From contig CAZZCN010000113.1 of NCBI GenBank assembly GCA_964652975.1, forward strand, positions 1 through 7,334: a stretch of DNA of 7,334 bases, in the 5' to 3' direction. The DNA is from CAZZCN01 sp964652975. GTDB taxonomy: Bacteria > Bacillota > Clostridia > Saccharofermentanales > UBA5734. Both the position numbers and the translations under genes were made by a program. The notes below the pieces were generated by a model. That model was not told where the DNA came from. It worked only from the letters and a program-made list of their open reading frames with translations, and did not search any database. Positions within the stretch are counted from its first letter, which is position 1, and every line of letters starts with the position of its first letter. Of the stretch, positions 1-4,829 are shown piece after piece.

Positions 1-697
1 ATGAAAATCTTGCCAAAAGCAGCGGTCCCAGGAAAAGCAAGACTGAACCTATACCGAAACTTTCATATGCAAGAAATAAAATAATTCCCATTGTTCCAAC
101 AAGTATTACATTTACCAGTACGCCTCGCATGTTGGAAATCCAGGAATTCAGGAATTTCTGTTTACGTAAAAGCGAAAAGAAAAACGACATGATTGAACTG
201 TTGAAAATCGTATATCCAAAAACAAGAATCAGTGTCTGCCAGATATTAAACTTGTGCGGCACACCGCCGATTGATGTATATATCAGTCCGCTTATACCCA
301 TAGCAAGCATACTCTGTGAAGCGTTGAAAAAGGTCTTGTATGGACTGGTATTGAAAAAATGGGACAGTTTTTTTGTTTCTGGTATTGTTGCAATTCTAAA
401 AAGATATCCGCAGCCTGTAACTATTACACCAACCAGGGTTCCATACGATAATAGTGCTGCAAGGACAACTGCAAGACTCACCGAAAGCCCCATGCCGCTT
501 GGAAGCTTCAGCACAAGGGATTCCGTCAGAATAGCAAGTACAATCCAAAAAAGCAGAACCCATAACTCAATCGTAAGTCCATTGTCAGGAAGAATAACTA
601 ATCTGGTCTTGTTCATTAAAACAACAAAAACCATCGTAATTATTGAAAGTATAATGATACTTATGATATACAATTTTACTCTAAATGGTAATTTCAT
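1..697 (-). CDS. Multi-pass membrane sensor protein, N-terminal part (probable HD-GYP or similar signalling protein), cut by the window edge
   Basis: The frame starts at ATG 697 (MKLPFRVKLYIISI) and stays open to the left edge, giving 232 residues without a stop. The start has an AGGA motif 4 nt upstream. Hydrophobic segments lie near residues 8-28, 45-63, 70-95, 133-155, 163-185, 193-212 and 216-230, so it is a 6-7 helix membrane domain. The order of motifs (a LxxxLPSG stretch near 65, FNASQ near 130, and the final LLFLGPLLLARFS) resembles the membrane sensor domain that, in many Clostridia, precedes a cytoplasmic HD-GYP c-di-GMP phosphodiesterase; there the LLLARYSFKLY-type end leads into the HD domain. 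The catalytic part would lie beyond the window and is not seen, so the enzymatic role is inference; a GGDEF or other output domain is possible. It lies 90 nt downstream of a tiny peptide gene, and I saw no convincing promoter between them. Confidence 0.7.
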   Translation of the reverse strand, partial: MKLPFRVKLYIISIIILSIITMVFVVLMNKTRLVILPDNGLTIELWVLLFWIVLAILTESLVLKLPSGMGLSVSLAVVLAALLSYGTLVGVIVTGCGYLFRIATIPETKKLSHFFNTSPYKTFFNASQSMLAMGISGLIYTSIGGVPHKFNIWQTLILVFGYTIFNSSIMSFFFSLLRKQKFLNSWISNMRGVLVNVILVGTMGIILFLAYESFGIGSVLLFLGPLLLARFS

Positions 698-787
698 TTA
701 ATCCTGGCCTCTGCAACCTTCAAGCAAACTATTAATAAAATGTAAAAGTTTAATGTAATCAGTCCGGTTTTGCAAAATCTCTTTAGA

Positions 788-865
788 TTAGAACCAAGAA
801 AAACCTGCGCCTGCAGATAATATGATAGCTGCTAAAGCAGAAACTGCAATTATAACTTTTTTCAT
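788..865 (-). CDS. 25-residue hydrophobic peptide (putative small membrane or exported peptide)
   Basis: ATG at 865, TAA at 788-790. The peptide begins MKKVIIAVSALAAIILSAG and ends in GFSWF. An AAGGAGGG ribosome binding site lies about 9 nt upstream, which is strong support for translation. It has two N-terminal lysines, a 15-16 residue apolar core and an aromatic C-terminus: either one membrane span or a bare signal peptide with almost no mature part. I do not recognise a family. Candidates are a small membrane protein, a type I toxin-like peptide, a secreted signal peptide or a leader peptide. It sits inside the 761-975 inverted-repeat segment, directly after a nested stem-loop leader, and is followed 90 nt later by the membrane sensor gene on the same strand. 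No cysteine suggests a lipopeptide or thiolactone pheromone. I am fairly sure it is translated and unsure of its function. Confidence 0.6.
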   Translation of the reverse strand: MKKVIIAVSALAAIILSAGAGFSWF

Positions 866-927
866 CGAATATAGCCCTCCTTCTCGGAAATCTATGCCTC
901 TTCGCTAAATTAGGCATGCTATATTCG
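866..927 (-). promoter_or_regulatory. Nested stem-loop leader of the 25-residue peptide gene (candidate cis-regulatory RNA)
   Basis: Read on the minus strand, CGAATATAGC (927-918) pairs perfectly with GCTATATTCG (875-866), and directly inside it ATGCCT (917-912) pairs with AGGCAT (899-894). The two helices abut on the 5' side, enclosing a 12-nt apical loop (911-900) and leaving an 18-nt 3' bulge (893-876) that contains the Shine-Dalgarno GGAGG. The outer helix ends exactly one base before the ATG at 865. Within the bulge, TTCC can pair with GGAG around a GAGAA loop, which would hide the ribosome binding site. The heptamer AGCGAAG occurs both in the apical loop and just 5' of the outer helix. 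This is arranged as a translational control element; it matches no riboswitch class I can recognise. Confidence 0.5.
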
Positions 928-937
928 CTTCGCTAGA

Positions 938-966
938 ACTAAAACAAAATTTTATTTTTACGGCAA
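938..966 (-). promoter_or_regulatory. Weak candidate promoter for the 25-residue peptide gene
   Basis: On the minus strand a TTGCCG box (966-961) lies 17 nt before TTTAGT (943-938), each matching 4 of 6 sigma-A consensus positions. Transcription from it would begin around 930, just before the structured leader, which fits a dedicated transcript. The match is weak, and read-through from the upstream gene is an alternative. Confidence 0.3.
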
Positions 967-973
967 AACCGGA

Positions 974-1600
974 CTAATCTTCATTGAACCTCTCTATAAG
1001 AGGGTTAATGGCATCTAAAACCGCCCTTACAATACAGTCAAAACTGTCGTGGCTCATTATGGCCGAACCGCAAAATTCAACACTACGGTCTTCGGCGTAT
1101 ACTGTAATGGCAACAACAACGGCTTGTAAGTTGGCTATGTCAACTATCCTGATATCATCAAGAGAGATTATATTCTCCTCCTGCATGAACTGCTCGACAG
1201 CTAGAATCGCAGCGTCTCCTGTTCTTCTGAGACAGAGTGTGGAGTTGTTCATGCCTGTGCATTCACCTATATACTCTTCCTTGTCTTTCTCTAATATGAC
1301 TTTTACATTGAACTTGGATTGAATCGTCACACGTTCAATACTCTTGATCTTAAGCCTTCTGTCCTGTGAGTCAATCGTTGTGTCCTTGACCTGGGCAATA
1401 CTTATCTTCTTATAATCAACCTCTGCGTTGTAAACCGCAGCCAGTATTGACTGCACATCCCTGGATATTTGCTTGGCACTTCTGGATTCGTTGGCAACAA
1501 TGTGAACTTCCTTTATGGTCTCGTTCTCCGCTAAAAGGATTCTGCAATTAATAACCGACTTAAGATTCTTGATTAAATCTTCCATTTCTTTAATATCCAT
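974..1600 (-). CDS. Conserved protein of unknown function, 208 residues
   Basis: ATG at 1600, preceded by AAGGAGG with 6 nt spacing; stop TAG at 974-976. It is soluble, with no signal or membrane segment. It reads as alpha/beta units: residues 12-72 (LKSVINC, EVHIVANESRSAKQISRDVQSIL, DYKKISIAQV), then 86-145 (a strand-rich stretch with GECTG followed by helix GDAAILAVEQFM), then 150-204 (IRIVDIANLQAVVVAITVY, SVEFCGSAIMSHD, CIVRAVLDAINPLIERF). The second and third units together recall the regulatory domain of 2-isopropylmalate synthase in strand/helix order (G-x-x-x-G, AVLDAIN), but no catalytic motif is visible. I know similar sequences as uncharacterised proteins in Clostridia and other bacteria, without a name. 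It has its own strong promoter and lies downstream of hflC on the same strand. The right arm of the 761-975 inverted repeat overlaps its stop. Confidence 0.85.
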   Translation of the reverse strand: MDIKEMEDLIKNLKSVINCRILLAENETIKEVHIVANESRSAKQISRDVQSILAAVYNAEVDYKKISIAQVKDTTIDSQDRRLKIKSIERVTIQSKFNVKVILEKDKEEYIGECTGMNNSTLCLRRTGDAAILAVEQFMQEENIISLDDIRIVDIANLQAVVVAITVYAEDRSVEFCGSAIMSHDSFDCIVRAVLDAINPLIERFNED

Positions 1601-1675
1601 GAAATCCTCCTTGAGCTATACCTAAAAAATAATCCGCCTGGCAAATCAACCTACTTTTCCGATTGTTTTGCTGTT

Positions 1676-1704
1676 ATTATACTTCATTTATGGCATCCAA
1701 ACAA
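1676..1704 (-). promoter_or_regulatory. Sigma-A promoter of the 208-residue gene
   Basis: On the minus strand TTGTTT (1704-1699) and a perfect TATAAT (1681-1676) are separated by 17 nt. Transcription would start near 1669, giving a leader of about 70 nt before the ATG at 1600. Confidence 0.65.
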
Positions 1705-1713
1705 ATTGTTTTA

Positions 1714-1733
1714 TTGTTACAATTATGTAACAA
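1714..1733. promoter_or_regulatory. Perfect palindrome upstream of the promoter (operator-like)
   Basis: TTGTTACA (1714-1721) and TGTAACAA (1726-1733) are perfect 8-bp arms around ATTA. The site lies about 10 bp upstream of the -35 box, a place typical of an activator or upstream-acting regulator. It resembles but does not fit the GlnR/TnrA box (one base too long) or the clostridial Rex box (two bases too long), so the binding protein is unknown. Confidence 0.45.
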
Positions 1734-1812
1734 ATGTTGAAACACACAGAAAACACCAATCTGACATATTCATTGTGCTCCGTATCGCAACTTTCGCGCC
1801 TCCTGGTTGAAA

Positions 1813-1845
1813 CACAATAAAATCCGCTCCTGTGCTTTTATTGTG
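1813..1845 (-). terminator. AT-rich hairpin overlapping the hflC stop codon (possible weak terminator)
   Basis: CACAATAAAA (1813-1822) and TTTTATTGTG (1836-1845) are perfect 10-bp arms around a 13-nt loop. The minus-strand 5' arm contains the hflC stop TAA, and the 3' arm is followed by TTTC. The stem is AT-rich and the U-run lies largely in the stem, so as a terminator it is poor; mRNA 3'-end protection is an alternative. Confidence 0.35.
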
Positions 1846-2782
1846 CTCCGAACAGGTATTTGGCGAACGGGCTGTTCGAAGGAATGACAAGCTTTGTGTT
1901 GCTCTGCATTGTTATCTTATAAGCCTCGAGTGTGTTGTAAAACTGATAAAATTCTTTGTCTGTTCCGTAGGCGTCATTATAAATTTTAGCAGCTGTCGCA
2001 TCTCCCTCTCCTTTGATTATCTCAGCCTTTTTGCGAGCATCTGACAATAAAATCATAATCTGCTTATCCGTGTCGGATTTTACTTTAAGAGCGGCTTCGT
2101 CACCTTCTGATCTATACTGGGCGGCTATTCTCTCACGCTCTGTATTCATCCTGTTATATACACTCTCATAGTTTTCTACTGGAAGTTCAGTTCTTTTAAC
2201 ACGTATGTCAAAAATCTCAATTCCGTAGGCAAGCATATTCTTCGTAATTTCAGTTGCCAGGTCGTTTTGCATTTGCTCTACCTTGACCTTGTCTGCAATT
2301 AAGACCAATGATTCCATTTTGCCGACTTTCTCGTTCATCATTGAATAAAGAATATCATCGATGCGCTTCTCTGCCTCCTCGATACGTCCCATGGTAACCT
2401 CGAACAGAGCGGGGTTTGCAATAAGCCACTGGGCATTATTGTCAAAAATCAACTTCTTCTTGTCCGCTGTTATAACTTGCCTGGGTGCCGTATCATAAGT
2501 CAGAAGACGGTTGTTAAACTTTTTTGCTGAGTCGATTATCGGCAGTTTGAATCTAAGTCCGGTTCCTGAATATACCTTGATATCTGATAGACGAGCGTTT
2601 TCTTTAAGTATTCCGTCTCTCACTTCCGAAGCAAGCTTTGGAGTTTTAACATATACTCCGACAATTTTGCCGAATCTTAATAGAACTGCTGATTCGCTTT
2701 CCTGCAGTTGAAATGTGCAGAGCGCAAAAGCGAGCAATATAAATGCAATTATTGAAATTATGATAATATTTTTCTTTTTCAT
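1838..2782 (-). CDS. hflC: HflC-type SPFH (stomatin/prohibitin-like) membrane protein
   Basis: HflC and HflK form a membrane-anchored SPFH complex which, in E. coli, encloses the FtsH protease and moderates its action on membrane substrates; by homology the same is inferred here. From ATG 2782 it is 314 residues: an N-terminal helix at about 5-25 (IIIISIIAFILLAFAL), then the SPFH domain starting at ESESAVLLRFGKIVG, with GLRFKLPIIDSAKKFNNRLLTYD, GIEIFDIRVKRTELP and YNRMNTERERIAAQYRSEG, a coiled-coil stretch, and the IIKGEGDATAAKIYNDAY signature with the EFYQFYNTLEAY motif near the end. These match E. coli HflC closely. About 30 residues (TPKLASEVRDGILKENARLS region) are inserted before GLRFKLP. 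An ATG at 2803 is in frame, but it has no ribosome binding site and lies in a palindrome; AGAAGGATGG at 2791-2800 serves ATG 2782. It follows hflK by 107 nt. No ftsH is in the window. Confidence 0.93.
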   Translation of the reverse strand: MKKKNIIIISIIAFILLAFALCTFQLQESESAVLLRFGKIVGVYVKTPKLASEVRDGILKENARLSDIKVYSGTGLRFKLPIIDSAKKFNNRLLTYDTAPRQVITADKKKLIFDNNAQWLIANPALFEVTMGRIEEAEKRIDDILYSMMNEKVGKMESLVLIADKVKVEQMQNDLATEITKNMLAYGIEIFDIRVKRTELPVENYESVYNRMNTERERIAAQYRSEGDEAALKVKSDTDKQIMILLSDARKKAEIIKGEGDATAAKIYNDAYGTDKEFYQFYNTLEAYKITMQSNTKLVIPSNSPFAKYLFGAQ

Positions 2783-2790
2783 ATTAATAA

Positions 2791-2800
2791 CCATCCTTCT
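2791..2800 (-). promoter_or_regulatory. Ribosome binding site that decides the hflC start
   Basis: AGAAGGATGG on the minus strand lies 8 nt before ATG 2782. The in-frame ATGs at 2803 and 2794 lie upstream of or within it and have no such site of their own. Confidence 0.6.
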
Positions 2801-2801
2801 C

Positions 2802-2824
2802 ATAGTCAGAAATTTTCTGACTAT
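2802..2824 (-). repeat. 23-bp palindrome between hflK and hflC
   Basis: ATAGTCAGAAA (2802-2812) and TTTCTGACTAT (2814-2824) are perfect 11-bp arms around a single base. In the hflK-hflC transcript this folds into a tight hairpin just before the hflC ribosome binding site. It has no U-run, so it is not a normal terminator. It may set the hflK:hflC ratio through RNA stability or translation, or be a protein-binding operator. Confidence 0.5.
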
Positions 2825-2889
2825 AGTATATTCTCTTGTCTGTCGCTGTTTATTTTATTACATGTATTAATGTTCAATTTCCATACATG

Positions 2890-3888
2890 CTACTTTGCGG
2901 TATCCGAAGTTTTCGTCACGGTTTCGTTAATCGGCAGGAACTTAAGTATGTCACCGCTGTCATTCATGATATAGACTTCCTTCACCTTTGGCAGTACGGA
3001 TTTGATCATTTCAAGATAAAGCCTGGTCCTGGTGACTGATGGATTAGCTGCGTATTCCTTCTGGATCGACAGGAATCTTGCCGCATCTCCGCCGGCTTCA
3101 TTGATACGCTGTTGCTTGTATCCTTCCGCCAGATTGAGAATTTGTTCGGATTCTCCCCTGGCAATCGGGAGCTTTTCGTTTTCGTACTTGGTTGCCTCAT
3201 TGATTTTAGCGCTTTTATCTTCTTTTGCTGATGCAACAGCCAAAAAAGCAGCTTTGACCTTATCGGGTGGAAGTGCATCCTGTAGCTGGACAGCAGTGAT
3301 TAAAATTCCGAAATTGTATTTGTCGCATATTTTCTGCAGTGATTCTCTGATTTCAAACTGTATTGATTCCTTCTGATTGGTCAGAATATCGTCAAGTGAA
3401 TGTGATGCAACCACCCTTCTGTATGCAGATTCAGTGATTGTTCTTAATGTGCCGACCTGATCATCAACGTTAAAAAGGTATTTATAACTATCAACGATTT
3501 TATACATCACCGCCCAGTCCGCAATTACCAGATTCTCGTCGGCGGTAAGCATCTGCGCTTCAGCAAGCACATCCTCGGTTTCTTTGTTCGCATTGCTTCT
3601 GTAACCGAATTCCAGTCTTTGTATTCCTTCAGTGTCAACAATGGTCTTGGTCTCAACCAAAGGAAGCTTGAATTTCAATCCTGCATTCTTCTCTGTTCTT
3701 ACGTATTTCCCGAAAAATGTTATAACCGCATCCTCGCTGGACTTTAAAAAGTATATGTTCGATCCTACCAGTATTACAACAACTAATATTGCAATTATAG
3801 TAAATATCGCTTTCCATGAAATTTTCATGTTGGGCCGCTGTCCTGTTGCTTTTTCGAAAGCATCGTTCATCTGTTCATTAAGACTCAT
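2890..3888 (-). CDS. hflK: HflK-type SPFH (stomatin/prohibitin-like) membrane protein
   Basis: This is the partner of HflC in the FtsH-modulating SPFH membrane complex (role by homology). It has 332 residues: a short N-terminal tail (1-26) lacking the long Gly-rich segment of E. coli HflK, a membrane helix at about 27-48 (AIFTIIAILVVVILVGSNIYFL), then the SPFH domain from SSEDAVITFFGKYVRT, with AGLKFKLPLVETKTIVDT, ADENLVIADWAVMYKIVD, YRRVVASHSLDDILT and ILITAVQLQDALPPDKVKAAFLAV. A charged coiled-coil region at 218-268 contains ARGESEQILNLAEGY, and a C-terminal region contains TRTRLYLEMIKSVLP. These are typical HflK signatures. The start ATG 3888 has GGAGGA 8 nt upstream. It is the first gene of the hflK-hflC operon, with a strong promoter about 190 nt upstream. 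Confidence 0.94.
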   Translation of the reverse strand: MSLNEQMNDAFEKATGQRPNMKISWKAIFTIIAILVVVILVGSNIYFLKSSEDAVITFFGKYVRTEKNAGLKFKLPLVETKTIVDTEGIQRLEFGYRSNANKETEDVLAEAQMLTADENLVIADWAVMYKIVDSYKYLFNVDDQVGTLRTITESAYRRVVASHSLDDILTNQKESIQFEIRESLQKICDKYNFGILITAVQLQDALPPDKVKAAFLAVASAKEDKSAKINEATKYENEKLPIARGESEQILNLAEGYKQQRINEAGGDAARFLSIQKEYAANPSVTRTRLYLEMIKSVLPKVKEVYIMNDSGDILKFLPINETVTKTSDTAK

Positions 3889-4084
3889 TTTAGTGTTCCT
3901 CCATAGTCTACGGGTAAAATAACATGGTTGTTCAAAAGTACCGAATAAATAATATTGGTATAGCTACTTATTCAATAAAACCAAATTGTTATACGGCAAA
4001 ATATTTGATGAAATAAAAAATACAAGGCCGCACTGCAAAAAAATATTGTGCCATTGGTTCGTATTGATAAATAATTTAGTTTTG

Positions 4085-4114
4085 ATTATATCATTAACTA
4101 TCTAATACTGTAAA
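4085..4114 (-). promoter_or_regulatory. Sigma-A promoter of the hflK-hflC operon
   Basis: On the minus strand TTTACA (4114-4109) and a perfect TATAAT (4090-4085) are 18 nt apart. The start would be near 4078, leaving an untranslated leader of about 190 nt before hflK. Confidence 0.65.
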
Positions 4115-4123
4115 CTGTTACAG
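4108..4123. promoter_or_regulatory. Palindrome over the hflK -35 box (operator-like)
   Basis: CTGTAA (4108-4113) and TTACAG (4118-4123) are perfect arms around ACTG and cover the -35 hexamer. A protein bound here would block RNA polymerase, so repression is the natural guess. The regulator is unknown. Confidence 0.4.
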
Positions 4124-4225
4124 AGCAAGTTGTTGAAAGAAATTTGCATGAAGGTGTTTTTGTAGAAATTCTAATGGTGAATTTGTGAGAAGTGCTGAAC
4201 ATTTCTAGCAATACCAATGCACATA

Positions 4226-4267
4226 GCCTACGATATTTATTTTTCCTGCCTATAAATCGCCTACAAT
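4226..4267. repeat. GCCTA repeats with helical phasing upstream of the zinc-ribbon promoter
   Basis: GCCTACGAT (4226), GCCTATAAAT (4248) and GCCTACAAT (4259) share orientation, and their starts are 22 and 11 bp apart, i.e. on one face of the helix. A further exact GCCTACGAT occurs at 4378-4386 in the leader. The cluster lies 37-78 bp upstream of the -35 box, where an activator array would sit. Confidence 0.35.
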
Positions 4268-4303
4268 TTTCATGCATTTTTTATTAGTTTTCAAAAATAC
4301 TTC

Positions 4304-4332
4304 TTGTGTTTTTACTCATTCCGTGTTATAGT
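4304..4332 (+). promoter_or_regulatory. Sigma-A promoter of the zinc-ribbon gene
   Basis: TTGTGT (4304-4309) and TATAGT (4327-4332) are 17 nt apart. Transcription would start near 4339, giving a leader of about 130 nt, long for so small a gene. Confidence 0.5.
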
Positions 4333-4469
4333 CAGGTCAAGGTCATATCATGAATCGAACTCTTGAGATAATTTACTGCCTACGATCCAATATTAGGTTT
4401 CAAGTTTATAAATCACCAAGATCCACTATTCAGAGAATTTGTCCTAATAATTTAAGGAGGCATAACACA

Positions 4470-4661
4470 ATGCCAGATAAAACAATTTCATGTAAAGATT
4501 GCGGAGCAGACTTTATCTTCAACGAAAGCGAACAAGCTTTCTACAAGGAGAAAGGTTTCGAGAATGAGCCACAGAGATGTCCTGATTGCCGTAGAGCAAG
4601 AAAGCAACAGCGCAACAACAATGGCGGTGGCGGCGGCTACAACCGTAACAGCAACTGGTAA
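4470..4661 (+). CDS. Small zinc-ribbon protein with Gly/Asn-rich tail
   Basis: 63 residues from ATG 4470, chosen because AAGGAGG lies 9 nt upstream; an in-frame ATG at 4350 has no ribosome binding site. Two CxxC pairs (Cys8/Cys11 in CKDCG, Cys37/Cys40 in CPDCR) form a probable zinc ribbon around FIFNESEQAFYKEKGFENEPQ, the pattern of the 'probable zinc-ribbon' family (Pfam zf_Tbcl). A basic segment (RRARKQQR, 41-48) and a low-complexity tail (NNNGGGGGYNRNSNW) follow, which suggests nucleic-acid contact, but this is inference. Relatives are sometimes labelled cytochrome c551; that is not supported, as there is no CxxCH haem site. It is a single-gene unit with its own promoter and a strong terminator, which usually means high expression. 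Confidence 0.9.
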   Translation: MPDKTISCKDCGADFIFNESEQAFYKEKGFENEPQRCPDCRRARKQQRNNNGGGGGYNRNSNW

Positions 4662-4684
4662 TCAATTAATCAGTTAAACATCAT

Positions 4685-4719
4685 AAGAGCCTCACTGGAA
4701 TTTCCAGTGAGGCTTTTTT
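4685..4719 (+). terminator. Intrinsic terminator of the zinc-ribbon gene
   Basis: AGCCTCACTGG (4688-4698) and CCAGTGAGGCT (4704-4714) are perfect 11-bp arms around AATTT, followed by a run of six T. It starts 24 nt after the stop codon. The opposite strand has no good T-run after the hairpin, so it would serve the convergent lipoprotein gene only weakly. Confidence 0.92.
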
Positions 4720-4829
4720 GTTGCCATTTTCTTGAACTTTTAGTATTTTACAACTCCCATAATCATTAGCACTGTCAAAGCCTGTCTGATTTGTACTTAT
4801 GGATATGCAACACGGTTTTTGCTTATTCT

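Larger units (their letters stand above)
761..975. mobile_element. 215-bp segment bounded by perfect 13-bp inverted repeats (possible MITE-like element)
   Basis: AGTCCGGTTTTGC at 761-773 is the exact reverse complement of 963-975. Immediately outside the two arms is the same tetramer, AATC, at 757-760 and 976-979. Terminal inverted repeats plus a short direct repeat are the marks of a transposed element, here a non-autonomous one because no transposase fits inside. The right arm overlaps the stop codon (974-976) of the 208-residue gene, so an insertion would have landed at the very end of that gene. The segment carries the 25-residue peptide gene and its structured leader. The alternative is that the arms are an RNA long-range pairing that closes a transcript end to end. 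I could not assign it to an insertion-sequence family. Confidence 0.45.
3889..4469. other. 581-bp divergent intergenic region
   Basis: This separates hflK (minus) from the zinc-ribbon gene (plus). It holds the hflK promoter (4085-4114) with an overlapping palindrome, a roughly 190-nt AT-rich hflK leader, a cluster of phased GCCTA repeats (4226-4267), the zinc-ribbon promoter (4304-4332) and its roughly 130-nt leader. The leader has an imperfect repeat, GATCCANTATT, near 4384 and 4420. I found no open frame with a ribosome binding site and no RNA gene here. Confidence 0.6.

Noticed and set aside
129..701. Plus-strand open frame of 190 residues
   Set aside because: It lies opposite the membrane sensor gene, has no ribosome binding site and a composition unlike a protein; the minus frame has clear membrane helices and family-like motifs.
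866..927. c-di-GMP (GEMM-I or class II) riboswitch upstream of a possible c-di-GMP enzyme
   Set aside because: The conserved GEMM core with its GAAA tetraloop and receptor is not present, and the helix layout differs from both classes.
984..1322. Plus-strand open frame of 112 residues opposite the 208-residue gene
   Set aside because: No ribosome binding site; the minus strand has a strong ribosome binding site, a promoter and a protein-like sequence.
1714..1733. GlnR/TnrA or Rex binding site
   Set aside because: The spacing is one base too long for TGTNAN7TNACA and two bases too long for TTGTTAAN4TTAACAA.
2783..2803. hflC start at ATG 2803
   Set aside because: No ribosome binding site upstream; it lies in the 2802-2824 palindrome, while AGAAGGATGG serves ATG 2782.
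3006..3278. Minus-strand open frame of 90 residues inside hflK
   Set aside because: An out-of-frame shadow of hflK with no initiation signal.
4350..4469. 40-residue N-terminal extension of the zinc-ribbon protein
   Set aside because: No ribosome binding site at ATG 4350, sequence unlike the family, and AAGGAGG lies just before ATG 4470.
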